In this document: positions 1-7,911 of the stretch, piece after piece
How positions within the stretch are numbered: the first letter of the stretch is position 1
Layout: every line of letters begins with the position of its first letter
From: Bacteroides gallinarum DSM 18171 = JCM 13658
GTDB taxonomy: Bacteria > Bacteroidota > Bacteroidia > Bacteroidales > Bacteroidaceae
Length of the DNA stretch: 64,000 bases
Reading direction: 5' to 3'
NCBI RefSeq assembly: GCF_000374365.1
Contig: NZ_KB894126.1
Location: 1 to 64,000, forward strand
Notes under the pieces: generated by a model
Database searches by the model: none
Seen by the model: only the letters and a program-made list of their open reading frames with translations
What the model was told of the DNA's origin: nothing
Translations under genes and position numbers: made by a program

Positions 1-143
1 TTTGCCATGCGTTCAAACGGGAACACTGAGTGAAGCCTGCCAAGCTCACTCTCATTAAAACTTTTGCGGTATTTTTCCAGAACATCAAATTCTGTGAAGC
101 CCAAAGTTGGGTGAATTTCGGAAATATTTTGTATCTTAGCCAT
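1..143 (-). mobile_element. IS transposase gene, N-terminal part (runs off the left edge)
   Basis: Reading leftward from an ATG whose complement is at 141-143, the frame stays open to the window edge and gives about 47 residues beginning MAKIQNISEIHPTLGFTEFD and containing ESELGRLHSVFPFERMAK. This resembles the N-terminus of DDE transposases common in Bacteroides, of IS1182/IS5-like type; the exact family is my recollection and uncertain. The catalytic domain lies outside the window. The gene ends upstream in a small inverted repeat (217-258) and beyond that an AraC fragment begins, so the element probably landed in or beside a regulator gene. Confidence 0.55.
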
Positions 144-216
144 ATCTTAGTCGGGGAATTTCCCCCGTTTTGGCCTTCAAACCTTATTTGCGGGGGAATA
201 CCTAAAGATACAAAAA

Positions 217-258
217 AGCCAGCTAATTCGCAATATTTTGTGTATGAATTAGTTGGCT
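217..258. repeat. imperfect inverted repeat, possible IS end or terminator
   Basis: The 13-base arms AGCCAGCTAATTC (217-229) and GAATTAGTTGGCT (246-258) pair along their whole length with one G-T pair, around a 16-base AT-rich loop. The structure lies between the start of the transposase gene and the AraC fragment, so it may be the terminal repeat of the insertion element. It is followed by TTTT on the + strand and could also act as a terminator. Confidence 0.4.
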
Positions 259-277
259 GATTTTATATTATTTACTG

Positions 278-355
278 AATGTCCCCAAGAACATGTCGCA
301 TTTCTCGAAAATCTACAAGGAAACCTACGGTATGGCGCCGAGTGTCGCCTATTAA
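278..355 (+). pseudogene. AraC-family regulator, 3' remnant
   Basis: An open frame without its own start ends at TAA 353-355 and encodes MSHFSKIYKETYGMAPS near its end. SHFSKxYKExYGMxPS is the last helix-turn-helix segment of AraC/XylS regulators (second HTH, normally followed by the YR motif). Everything upstream is missing and the frame starts beside the IS, so this looks like a regulator truncated by the insertion. Confidence 0.55.
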
Positions 356-566
356 CTATCGTGGCCTGCCGGTCAAGGGAGGAAAGCTCCTGAAAGAGGA
401 TTTCGTCGGGAAAACTACCTGGATTACGACTTTACGGTCGTACTGTCCGTTTTCAAGGGGCCCCGATGGACGGTTTCGGCGGTGCCATCAAGAACATCGA
501 CATAGGTATCGCTTCCTCCGGAGGTAACTCGGCGGGTTCCGAACCGGAACCCGCCGCATGAATACC
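356..566. other. unassigned spacer between AraC remnant and fimbrillin gene
   Basis: One + strand frame, ending in TGA near 560, reads MDGFGGAIKNIDIGIASSGG and then a Glu/Pro-rich tail. A second frame gives DYDFTVVLSVFK. Together they look like a frameshifted gene end, but I do not recognise the protein. A GC-rich palindrome (GCGGGTTCCGAACCGGAACCCGC) lies at 532-554 and could terminate transcription arriving from either side. Confidence 0.3.
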
Positions 567-1430
567 TTACATCTCTATCTCGTCCTCGATGAAACCCTGG
601 TCCTCCCACCCACTGATGTCGGTCCCCTCGACGGATATTCCGTCCTTGGTTATGCGGAGCATCACGGTGAGCGTCTTTCCGCCGTCGAGAGCCGTCAGGG
701 GTTTCCCCTCGGATGTCGTCTCCGGGAGCGTGAACTCCCGGCTCTGTCCGTCGAGCGCGACCGAGAGCTTCACGCCCTGCACATTCTGGGGTACCACGAG
801 CCATGCGGCTTCCGTGCCGGTGCGGGTCTCGTAGTCCGCGGGTGCTACAGCGGAATTGTCCGTGACGGCTCCCCGTAGCATGTCCACCGTGCAGACCGTA
901 CATGCGTTCAGCCTCGTTTGAATCCCGTTCAGCCGTTCCTCGGTATAGGAGCCGTCGGAGGTGTATTGCACCACGAGCTTGTGCATGGCATGGCGGAACG
1001 GCATCGTAACCTTTGTAGCGCCCCTTGTTGCCGACACGGCAGGCGCCAGCAGCAGGTCCTCGTTGAGGGCTTTCGTGACATCGAAGGAGAAGGTCGCACC
1101 CCCGTCGGCTGCATAGTTGGGATAGCAACCCGCAAATGCCACCTCGTCGCCCGTTACCTCGAGCTCCTGCCAGTAAAGGGTCGTGGAACCCACGGTATAG
1201 GTTTTCTGCACGCTCTTCGAACCGTCCGAGAGGGTCAGCGTGAAGACATCTCCCGCCTGAAAATTCCCGGCTCCCGTTCCGTCGAGCTGCGGGGAGCGCG
1301 TCAGGGCCTCGATACCCGTCCGGAGTTCGATACGCCCGTTGTCGTAATTCGTGTCGTCGTCCTTACCGCAGGCGGTCAGCATCGCGGCGGCCAGCAACAC
1401 CCACATTGTTCTTTTCTGAAAGTCTTTCAT
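567..1430 (-). CDS. fimbrillin-like surface lipoprotein
   Basis: About 287 residues. The N-terminus MKDFQKRTMWVLLAAAMLTAC is a lipoprotein signal whose Cys would be lipidated; an in-frame ATG three codons upstream (1439) is an equally possible start. The body has features of Mfa-like fimbrillins (PF13149 type): an early FQAGDVFTLTL strand, a conserved FRHAMHKLVV segment, and a late VVPQNVQGVKLSVALDG strand. Such proteins form or decorate Bacteroidetes pili, or remain as surface lipoproteins. It starts 32 bases after the stop of the IdeS-fimbrillin gene and is surely cotranscribed with it. G+C is visibly higher than in the operons further right, which fits acquisition as a cassette. Confidence 0.75.
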   Translation of the reverse strand: MKDFQKRTMWVLLAAAMLTACGKDDDTNYDNGRIELRTGIEALTRSPQLDGTGAGNFQAGDVFTLTLSDGSKSVQKTYTVGSTTLYWQELEVTGDEVAFAGCYPNYAADGGATFSFDVTKALNEDLLLAPAVSATRGATKVTMPFRHAMHKLVVQYTSDGSYTEERLNGIQTRLNACTVCTVDMLRGAVTDNSAVAPADYETRTGTEAAWLVVPQNVQGVKLSVALDGQSREFTLPETTSEGKPLTALDGGKTLTVMLRITKDGISVEGTDISGWEDQGFIEDEIEM

Positions 1431-1462
1431 AAAATCCATGTAAATAATATCTATTATTGTTC

Positions 1463-3304
1463 TTATTCCTGTATCTGTACTTCGGGGAAGGCTTTCTTCC
1501 ATGTGTCGCGGGCCAGATCCACGGGTACCAGGGCCGTTATCATCATCCCCTTGGAGATCCACACTCCTTCATCGGTGTACTCGACCTGTACCCTGTAGCA
1601 GCGGTGGCGCTGGAAATCGTTCTTCCCGCCCACTACTTCGAACTCATCGTAGTCGTTGTTGTTGACGAAATACACCGCCGAGACGTAACCGTTCTGGTCG
1701 AACTCCGCACCCCATATCGTCATGATATGTTGCGTGGGGGAATGCGTCACAGAGAAGCTCAATGCCTTGTTGTTCGCCAGGACATCCTTGACGATGCGGT
1801 TGAACTCCTCCTTGTAGGGCGCCCTCGTCTCGGTGGCTATCTCCGCATCCTTGGCGAAAACCTTGTCGAAGAATCCGTTTTTGTCGATATACTCCTCCTT
1901 GCGGGGCACGTTTATGGCTACACCCCCGCGTATGAACCAGTTGATGGCATAGCGGTCGTTCCCCGCCCTGTTGTTGCATATCTTGCGGAAGAAGTCGAAG
2001 ATGGGACTGTCGGTCTCGCCTTTCGAGAAGTCTGCCCAGCCGTAGAACTCCTCGGAGGGAAGGGGCACTTCGGGGTCGGCCCCGAATGTGTTCCCGTATT
2101 TTTCGATGTAGGCATCGACATAGGGCTTGTTGTGATGTAGCCACCAGTGGAGCACGCAGGAGGAGGATGCGGCCCAGCACATGTTCCCGTCCCGGCCTCC
2201 TTCCAATGCGTCTATCTTCTTGGCGTCGTACCACCCGCATCCGGGTGTCCACTGTATGTACTCTCTGGAATATCCGTTTATCTTGAACCACTCTCCGTCA
2301 GGGAACTTTTCGGGTGTCCCCGGCTGGTACACCCTGACCGAGGAGTCATCGTCCGGATACACGGGCGACGTTACGCCATATACCCACTGCTTGCGTCCTG
2401 CCCACTGGGGGTCGGGCGTGTCGGGAACAGGTTCCGAAGCGGCCTTTATGGTCAGCGAGAGTGTCGTCTGATGTCCGGATTCGAGCGAGGAACTTCCCCC
2501 GACGAATGCCGGAGCGTCGTAGAAAGCCTGCTTCCCGGAACTTTCGAGACGTACCCACTTCTTTATGTCGGAGAGCTTTCCGGGCGGAACCACGGCGCAG
2601 TAACGGCCTTCCGAAAGGCTGTGTGCGGCAATCCATTGTTTCGGGGCGTCGTCAGAAGGCGTCGCCTTGCCGGTGAAGAGGTCGAAGGTCGTCTGCAAGG
2701 GTGCCGATACGCTGACTTGCAGGTCGGACGGCAGGGCGCCCTCTGCGGCGGAGACATGTACCATCACACGGTGCATGGCATGCCGGAGCGTCAGCTCTAT
2801 GCTTCCCGAACCGGGCGATGAGAGGTTCACCGTCCTGTTCACCCACAGGATGTCCGATGCCCCGTATCCCTCCGCATACTGGTCGTCGGAGAGGGTATGA
2901 GTGTAGACCATCGTCTCTGCGGGAGCCTCGTCGTCTGCGGGATAGTAGGCATTGACCGTCACCAGCCCCTCGCCCAACTCCTGACGTGTAAAGCGCGGCT
3001 GCCACGTTCCATCCCGCAGGGTCAGGATATAATGGCGGGCGGGTTTTTCGCCCACGTAAAGACCTATGCGGTCTCCTTCCTGAAAGGTCCCGCTGCCGTC
3101 TTCACCGATGGATGCCCGCGAGGACGGTCCGGCGGTCTCGTTTTCCGCGGAAAACGCCTCGCGGCCGAAACGGAACTCGACCAGATCCTCCGGCGAGGTG
3201 TTCGGGAGAAGGTTGTCGGTCTGCTGGCAGGCCCCGAGGGCCGCCAGTGCTCCGGGCAGCACTGCCCTGCGGAGCAGGTAAAAAAGTTTTTTCAATTTTC
3301 TCAT
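1463..3304 (-). CDS. fimbrillin-like lipoprotein fused to IdeS/Mac-family cysteine protease (peptidase C66)
   Basis: 613 residues. A lipoprotein signal ends at LAALGAC (Cys about 26). Residues about 40-290 are fimbrillin-like (FQEGDRIGLYV, TLRHAMHRVMV). Residues about 305-613 match the fold signature of streptococcal IdeS/Mac: GWYDAKK (Lys363 as oxyanion lysine), NMCWAASSSCVLHWW (catalytic Cys376), THSPTQHIMTIWGAEFD (His526) and FVNNNDYDEF (Asp551). Spacing is close to IdeS (Lys84, Cys94, His262, Asp284 in that family). IdeS cleaves the IgG hinge; the substrate here is unknown. Lipidation would tether the enzyme to the outer membrane. It is the first gene of a two-gene unit with the fimbrillin-like lipoprotein. 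Fold and catalytic set are seen directly; immunoglobulin cleavage is only an inference. Confidence 0.85.
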   Translation of the reverse strand: MRKLKKLFYLLRRAVLPGALAALGACQQTDNLLPNTSPEDLVEFRFGREAFSAENETAGPSSRASIGEDGSGTFQEGDRIGLYVGEKPARHYILTLRDGTWQPRFTRQELGEGLVTVNAYYPADDEAPAETMVYTHTLSDDQYAEGYGASDILWVNRTVNLSSPGSGSIELTLRHAMHRVMVHVSAAEGALPSDLQVSVSAPLQTTFDLFTGKATPSDDAPKQWIAAHSLSEGRYCAVVPPGKLSDIKKWVRLESSGKQAFYDAPAFVGGSSSLESGHQTTLSLTIKAASEPVPDTPDPQWAGRKQWVYGVTSPVYPDDDSSVRVYQPGTPEKFPDGEWFKINGYSREYIQWTPGCGWYDAKKIDALEGGRDGNMCWAASSSCVLHWWLHHNKPYVDAYIEKYGNTFGADPEVPLPSEEFYGWADFSKGETDSPIFDFFRKICNNRAGNDRYAINWFIRGGVAINVPRKEEYIDKNGFFDKVFAKDAEIATETRAPYKEEFNRIVKDVLANNKALSFSVTHSPTQHIMTIWGAEFDQNGYVSAVYFVNNNDYDEFEVVGGKNDFQRHRCYRVQVEYTDEGVWISKGMMITALVPVDLARDTWKKAFPEVQIQE

Positions 3305-3690
3305 ATAGTTTCGAATAGCGGGGAAACAGCTTTCGGGTAGCCTTTCCCTCTTCTTTGTTTGTATTCTTTGTTCCCCGTTTTTGAGGATATACTAATATTG
3401 AGGTGCAAAAATAATAAAAAGTTCCGGCTCGGCTCTCGCTGCCGTTGCGGATTTTTCGATGTAACAGACTATATGTTACTTCTTTATGCCCGAATATAGT
3501 GAGGAATATGCGGTTCCCGGCGGTAGAGACTGCACCGCGTAATCCAGTGTTTTTCTGTCATGAGATGTATTGAAAAGTAAATGAAAAGATAACACCGGGC
3601 GCTTACGATTTTGTCCACACTGCTGCATGGAAGAAACACAAAAAATGTTATCCCGGTAATGTTCGCCATAAGGGACAAATGAAAATGGAT
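3305..3690. other. intergenic divergent promoter region
   Basis: About 440 bases separate the IdeS-fimbrillin start from the rightward surface-repeat gene. It is AT-rich at both ends and holds one candidate promoter for each direction (3406-3413 and 3691-3698). A leftward open frame at 3484-3729 has no family resemblance and crosses the rightward promoter, so I do not call it a gene. Confidence 0.5.
3406..3413 (-). promoter_or_regulatory. Bacteroides-type -7 box for the IdeS-fimbrillin unit
   Basis: Leftward TATTTTTG fits the Bacteroides -7 consensus TAnnTTTG, about 100 bases upstream of the start at 3304. No convincing -33 TTTG is visible at the usual distance. Confidence 0.4.
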
Positions 3691-3698
3691 TATCTTTG
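3691..3698 (+). promoter_or_regulatory. Bacteroides-type -7 box for the surface-repeat gene
   Basis: TATCTTTG matches TAnnTTTG exactly, 50 bases before the ATG at 3749. This leaves a short AT-rich leader of about 40 bases. Confidence 0.55.
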
Positions 3699-3748
3699 CG
3701 GTCGTGCAGAAAAATAAGAATAAACGCAAAACAATAAGTTGAATTTTT

Positions 3749-4693
3749 ATGAAGAAATACTTTTTTATTACGATATTTTATTTGCTATATAGTTTTCAGT
3801 TATCCGCTCAAGAAAAACCACTGTTCAGTCCCTTTCAGTTTGGTCTTACATACCCTTTGAGTACGAACGGTACGAAAGCGGATGAATATACCAACGGTGC
3901 ATCGGTCAACCTGTTGGTAGGCATTTCAAAAAACGAGAACAATTTCACGCTGGCCGGATTCAGCAATGTCGTATCCGGTACGGCCAAAGGTGTGCAGTTC
4001 GCCGGCATATCCAACCATATCGGCAAGGAGGGCAAGGGATTGGCCTTTGCCGGTATAACGAATATCACCTCGGACTATCGAGGCGTGCAATTTGCAGGGT
4101 TGGTGAACAAGGCGGAAGATGTCAAGGGCGTACAATTCGCCGGGTTGTTGAACATCGCAAAAAAAGTGAACGGCGTACAGTTCGCGACTTTAATCAACAT
4201 CGCCGAGGAGGGCGATTTCCCGATAGGCTTGATAAACCTGATAAAGAATGGCGAGAAAGGAATCGCGGTCACTTATGACGTGCTGGGAAACACGATCGTA
4301 TCGTTTCGTTCCGGGGGAAAATACACCTACGGAATCCTGGGTGTAGGTTTCAACCACAAGAGCGGGGAGGACGGCAAGATGGTAACGGAGGCGGGTTATG
4401 GTGCCCATATCCCCGTCTGCAAATGGTTTTTCATCAATAACGAGATAAAGGCCACGACAATAGGCTCCACCTCCGACAATTCTTCTATCAACGTGGGCTA
4501 TCTGCTTGCCCCGTCATTCAGGATAAAGACACATTATAACCTTTTCGGCGGCGTCAGCCTGAACTACTTTACATCCAAGTCCGTGGACGCGGAAGCATTG
4601 CTTCCCGACCATGACCTTTGGAAGAAGAAAAGCAATGACCGATTGCAGCAGATATACATAGGTTACCAGGTCGGAATACAATACATCTTTTAG
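3749..4693 (+). CDS. surface-repeat outer-membrane-associated protein (LA_2272-like)
   Basis: 314 residues with a cleavable signal peptide (MKKYFFITIFYLLYSFQLSAQ). Residues about 60-170 are tandem repeats built on GVQFAGxxN (VQFAGISN, LAFAGITN, VQFAGLVN, VQFAGLLN, VQFATLIN), the hallmark of the LA_2272 surface-repeat family. The C-terminal third has alternating aromatic strands and ends ...IGYQVGIQYIF, a terminal aromatic typical of outer-membrane beta-strands. Exact function is unknown in the family as far as I know. It is a single gene with its own promoter and a strong terminator at 4777-4819. Confidence 0.75.
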   Translation: MKKYFFITIFYLLYSFQLSAQEKPLFSPFQFGLTYPLSTNGTKADEYTNGASVNLLVGISKNENNFTLAGFSNVVSGTAKGVQFAGISNHIGKEGKGLAFAGITNITSDYRGVQFAGLVNKAEDVKGVQFAGLLNIAKKVNGVQFATLINIAEEGDFPIGLINLIKNGEKGIAVTYDVLGNTIVSFRSGGKYTYGILGVGFNHKSGEDGKMVTEAGYGAHIPVCKWFFINNEIKATTIGSTSDNSSINVGYLLAPSFRIKTHYNLFGGVSLNYFTSKSVDAEALLPDHDLWKKKSNDRLQQIYIGYQVGIQYIF

Positions 4694-4776
4694 CCTTTCT
4701 TTGGAGTTCTTCCGGAACAGTTGTCTGTTAGCTCCTGTTATCATTTCGAATTCAGGATAATCATTGATAACAATAG

Positions 4777-4819
4777 AAAAGAATGAATCGCGTTGGCTTT
4801 CGATGCGGTTCATTCTTTT
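4777..4819. terminator. strong bidirectional terminator
   Basis: AAAAGAATGAATCGC (4777-4791) pairs with GCGGTTCATTCTTTT (4805-4819), 15 base pairs with one T-G, flanked by A and T runs. It would stop the rightward surface-repeat gene and the leftward redox operon that ends at 4888. Confidence 0.75.
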
Positions 4820-4844
4820 TTACGGGTCAGGTCAAGAGAAAATC
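4811..4844 (+). repeat. direct repeat copy 1 (terminator T-run plus conserved 23-mer)
   Basis: CATTC, a T run, then ACGGGTCAGGTCAAGAGAAAATC. The same sequence, with one more T, is at 17977-18011, also directly after a hairpin. Downstream of both copies the + strand encodes related peptides: SYLKGYEIRYRESERF here and AYRKDYEIRFQESKRF there, AraC-tail-like. The similarity therefore extends to about 4905 at protein level. Confidence 0.7.
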
Positions 4845-4887
4845 CCCCAACTCTTATCTCAAGGGCTATGAAATCCGTTATCGGGAA

Positions 4888-5445
4888 TCAGAGCGTTTCC
4901 AGCAATTTGATAAGGCGATCCGCATGTTCCACCGATACGGTGTTCTGCTGCTCGACAAGTTCGGGCGAAGTACGGTTGCCGTAGCTCACGCCGCCTGTCC
5001 ACACATACCCGGCGAACTCCATCTGGCAAAGCCGGCAGGTCGCCTTGTAGCAGGGCAGGAACTCTTCAATGTCATAGCCCATCGCACCCTCGTGGCTATA
5101 CATATCTTCGGGCGCTCCCGTCGTGAAGGACAGAACGAGTTTCTTGCCTTTCAGTTTGTCACCCGTACTGCCGTGCGAGAATCCGTGCTGAAAAGTCTCT
5201 TCCATCCAGCGTTCCAGTATCGAAGGTGCGGAATACCAGAACACGGGAAACTGCAACACGATGATGTCGGCGCAGAGCAACCGTTCCTGTTCGGTTTCCA
5301 CATTGATTTTGAAGTCAGGGTAAAGCTCGTCGAGCCGGACAATTTCCGCCTCCGGCAGATGCGTCTGCAGGGTGTCGAGAATCGTCCTGTTGGCTACCGA
5401 TGCGGCCAGATTCGTGTGGCCGCTAACAATCAATACATTTTTCAT
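4888..5445 (-). CDS. NAD(P)H-dependent flavin oxidoreductase (flavodoxin-like quinone reductase)
   Basis: 185 residues of the MdaB/KefF-type NAD(P)H:quinone reductase family. The N-terminus MKNVLIVSGHTNLAASVANR is the flavin-phosphate loop. LQFPVFWYSAPSILERWMEE is the flavin-contact segment, and TTGAPEDMYSHEGAMG follows the pattern of the second FMN/FAD loop. Such enzymes make two-electron reductions of quinones and electrophiles in the cytosol. It is the last gene of a six-gene leftward unit and lies 29 bases after the SDR gene. The stop is about 70 bases before the terminator at 4777-4819. Confidence 0.85.
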   Translation of the reverse strand: MKNVLIVSGHTNLAASVANRTILDTLQTHLPEAEIVRLDELYPDFKINVETEQERLLCADIIVLQFPVFWYSAPSILERWMEETFQHGFSHGSTGDKLKGKKLVLSFTTGAPEDMYSHEGAMGYDIEEFLPCYKATCRLCQMEFAGYVWTGGVSYGNRTSPELVEQQNTVSVEHADRLIKLLETL

Positions 5446-5474
5446 ATTTACTTTTTATTTATATCATTTTTTAT

Positions 5475-6224
5475 TTATGCACCCACACCGCCGTCCACTT
5501 TATAGTCGGCTCCGGTTACGAAGCTGGCTTCGTCACTCGTCAGGAAAGCGACGACAGCGGCAACCTCTTCGGGCCACCCCATTCGACCGAGAGGTACGCT
5601 TTTAGTTACCATATCCTTGTGGGCTTTCGCGGCTTCGTCCGAAAGCTCGGTCTTGCCGTAGATAGGGGTTTCGATAGGCCCTACGCCGAGTGAATTGACA
5701 CGCACGCCATCTTTAGCCAACTCTTTTGCCCATGCACGTGTCATGGTATAGACGGCAGCTTTCGAGGCGGCGTAGTTCGCCATCGTCGCGATGGGATTAG
5801 TCGTCATGGTAGTGGTAATATTCAGGATATTGCCTTTCGTCTTTTTTAACATTGGCAGGCAGGCTTGGGTAAGCATGACCACGGCACGCACGTTGATGGC
5901 AAATACTTTGTCGTATTCATCGATTTTCATCGTTGCAAATGGGGTGACGGGTGCCCATCCCGCATTATTGACGAGAATGTCGAGACGACCGTATCGCTCT
6001 CCGATAGTCTGAATGATAGATTCTATTCCGGCTTCCGATTCGAGGTCGGCTGTCAGATAAGTTATTCTTTCGTTGCAGGCAGCGGTTTCCTTCAAGGTGT
6101 TTTCCGTGCGGCCTACAATCATCACGTGTGCGCCTTCGTCTGCCAGACGCCGGGCTATGGCCCGCCCGATACCAGTTCCGGCACCGGTAACAAGGGCTAC
6201 TTTGTTGTTTAAGGATTCGTACAT
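5475..6224 (-). CDS. SDR-family NAD(P)-dependent oxidoreductase
   Basis: 249 residues, full length for a classical short-chain dehydrogenase. GAGTGIG (14-20) is the cofactor loop and NNAGW (86-90) the structural motif. YAASK (Tyr151, Lys155) is the catalytic pair, and the C-terminus VDGGVGA is typical. At the position of the usual catalytic Ser, 13 residues before Tyr151, there is Thr138 (NITTTM), a conservative swap that may matter. The substrate cannot be told from sequence. It is fifth in the redox operon, 30 bases after the flavodoxin gene. Confidence 0.85.
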   Translation of the reverse strand: MYESLNNKVALVTGAGTGIGRAIARRLADEGAHVMIVGRTENTLKETAACNERITYLTADLESEAGIESIIQTIGERYGRLDILVNNAGWAPVTPFATMKIDEYDKVFAINVRAVVMLTQACLPMLKKTKGNILNITTTMTTNPIATMANYAASKAAVYTMTRAWAKELAKDGVRVNSLGVGPIETPIYGKTELSDEAAKAHKDMVTKSVPLGRMGWPEEVAAVVAFLTSDEASFVTGADYKVDGGVGA

Positions 6225-6254
6225 AATTATTGTTTTTGTTGTTTGATAATCCGT

Positions 6255-6839
6255 TTACTTAATCACGCTCTTCAACCATTCGTCCGCCGCAGTCTTCCAG
6301 TCTCCCATATTGTCGGGAGTGTTGACTTTCGTTTCCACCTGGTAGCGGTTGTAGATGGAGAGGCCGTCGAGTACGGTAGCGCCCGTGCAAAGTTTCTTTA
6401 CATCCTGCAACCGTTTTCCGCTTGTCCCGTTGGTCATAAAAGGAATGACCGTTTTACCTTTGAACGAGTTGCGGTGCAGAAAGGTACGCAGCGGGTTCGC
6501 AATGGTTCCCCACCAGCAGGGCGCCCCTACAAAGATCACATCGTATTCTGCCACATTCGCCTGAATGGGTTTCAGTTCGGGCTCGTAGGTACTGCCGTGC
6601 CGGTTGACCTCATTCACGCAAGCCTCATAGTCCGTGGGATATGCCTTGGCAGATTCTATCCGGCAGACATCCGCACCGGTTTTCTGCGCGATGTAGTCAC
6701 CCACAGCTTTCGTGTTGCCGCCCCATGAATAATAGGCGACCAATACCTTTTTCCCTTTTATGTCCACTTTACCATCTTGTGCAAGTACACAGGACGAGAT
6801 ACCGAATAATGTCATAATCAATATAATTAGCTTATTCAT
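6255..6839 (-). CDS. flavodoxin-like lipoprotein
   Basis: 194 residues. The first 20 residues are a signal with a possible lipobox (GISSC). The mature part is a flavodoxin: VLVAYYSWGGNTKAVGDYIA (FMN phosphate loop, Ser/Gly/Asn/Thr), FVGAPCWWGTIANPLRTFL (second loop) and IPFMTNGTSGKRLQDV (third). It would carry electrons or reduce substrates outside the cytosol, which is unusual for a flavodoxin but seen repeatedly in Bacteroidales. It sits between the hydrolase (16-base gap) and SDR genes of the same operon. Confidence 0.8.
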   Translation of the reverse strand: MNKLIILIMTLFGISSCVLAQDGKVDIKGKKVLVAYYSWGGNTKAVGDYIAQKTGADVCRIESAKAYPTDYEACVNEVNRHGSTYEPELKPIQANVAEYDVIFVGAPCWWGTIANPLRTFLHRNSFKGKTVIPFMTNGTSGKRLQDVKKLCTGATVLDGLSIYNRYQVETKVNTPDNMGDWKTAADEWLKSVIK

Positions 6840-6855
6840 TTATTATTCCCTTTTT

Positions 6856-7902
6856 TTATTTGAAATGTGTCTTGAAAAATTCAACAAACTTATCGAAAGG
6901 AATGACATCCATACGGTCATACAGATCGACATGTGTAGCATCCGGAATAATCATCAATTCCTTGTTTCCGCCTTTCAACTGTCTGAAAGCATCCTGGCTT
7001 GCACCGAGTGAATAAGCCTTGTCGCCATGAACGATAAGCACCGCGCTTTTTATTTCGTCAGCGTAAGCCATCAGCGGAAAAGTCAGGAAGGGCAGGCTTG
7101 TAATGGCCTGCCAACCGTCATTGGAGTTCAACGAACGGGGATGATAACCGCGCGAAGTCTTGTAGTAGGCGTGGTAGTCTTTCATAAACTGCGGCGCGTC
7201 ATCGGGCAGTTGGGCAGGAACACCGCCGGCCATTGTGCGACTGCCATTTTTCGCGTCCATAGTCCGTTGTTCATTTAGTCGCCGGCGTGCTTCATAGCGT
7301 TCTTCGGGCGTGAAGGTATCGAACGCTCCCATCGTGGAAGATATGGTGGCCTTGATGCGTGTATCCATGACGGCTGCACTGATGGCCAGTCCGCCCCAGC
7401 CGCAAATACCGATGATTCCGACTCGTTCCGCGTCGACATCATCACGCAGGATAAGGTAATCCACCGCCGCACTGTAATCTTCGGTATTTATATCAGGGGA
7501 TGATACGAAACGGGGTTCTCCGCCGCTTTCTCCGCAATAAGAGGGATCGAATGCCATCGTGAGAAACCCCCGTTCAGCCATCGTCTGGGCATAGAGGCCG
7601 GAGCATTGTTCCTTTACAGCTCCATAAGGGCCGCAGACGATAATGGCGGGCAGTTTGCCCGATGTGTTTTTGGGTATGTATACATCAGCAGCCAACGTGA
7701 TACCATAACGGTTTCCGAATGTTACTTTGCTATGGTTTACCTTTTCGCTTTTAGGGAATGTTTTGTCCCATTCTTCAGTTAAATTCGATGTTTTCATATT
7801 CTTTTCTGTCTGGTAGTTTCGCTCTGCACATACACCGAACGATCTCAGCAACAGGCAAAACATGATGAGATATGTTTTATAACCAACCGACATAATTCTC
7901 AA
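6856..7902 (-). CDS. secreted alpha/beta hydrolase (dienelactone-hydrolase-like)
   Basis: 348 residues. A hydrophobic N-terminal signal spans about residues 8-26. The hydrolase core has the oxyanion strand PAIIVCGPYGAVKEQC, the nucleophile elbow GIICGWGG-type (GICGWGG, with Cys167 where most family members have Ser), and a late DATHVDLYD with the catalytic His. A Cys nucleophile recalls dienelactone hydrolases. The mature enzyme would act in the periplasm. It is third in the operon, following the 98-residue Dabb-like protein with a 9-base gap. An internal ATG at MKTSNLTEEW is an alternative cytosolic start. Confidence 0.75.
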   Translation of the reverse strand: MRIMSVGYKTYLIMFCLLLRSFGVCAERNYQTEKNMKTSNLTEEWDKTFPKSEKVNHSKVTFGNRYGITLAADVYIPKNTSGKLPAIIVCGPYGAVKEQCSGLYAQTMAERGFLTMAFDPSYCGESGGEPRFVSSPDINTEDYSAAVDYLILRDDVDAERVGIIGICGWGGLAISAAVMDTRIKATISSTMGAFDTFTPEERYEARRRLNEQRTMDAKNGSRTMAGGVPAQLPDDAPQFMKDYHAYYKTSRGYHPRSLNSNDGWQAITSLPFLTFPLMAYADEIKSAVLIVHGDKAYSLGASQDAFRQLKGGNKELMIIPDATHVDLYDRMDVIPFDKFVEFFKTHFK

Positions 7903-7911
7903 TGTTAAGGA

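Noticed and set aside
30..260. 76-codon rightward ORF at the left edge
   Set aside because: Antisense to the transposase N-terminus and running through the inverted repeat.
3484..3729. 81-codon leftward ORF in the divergent promoter region
   Set aside because: It crosses the rightward promoter, has no ribosome-binding site and no recognisable features.
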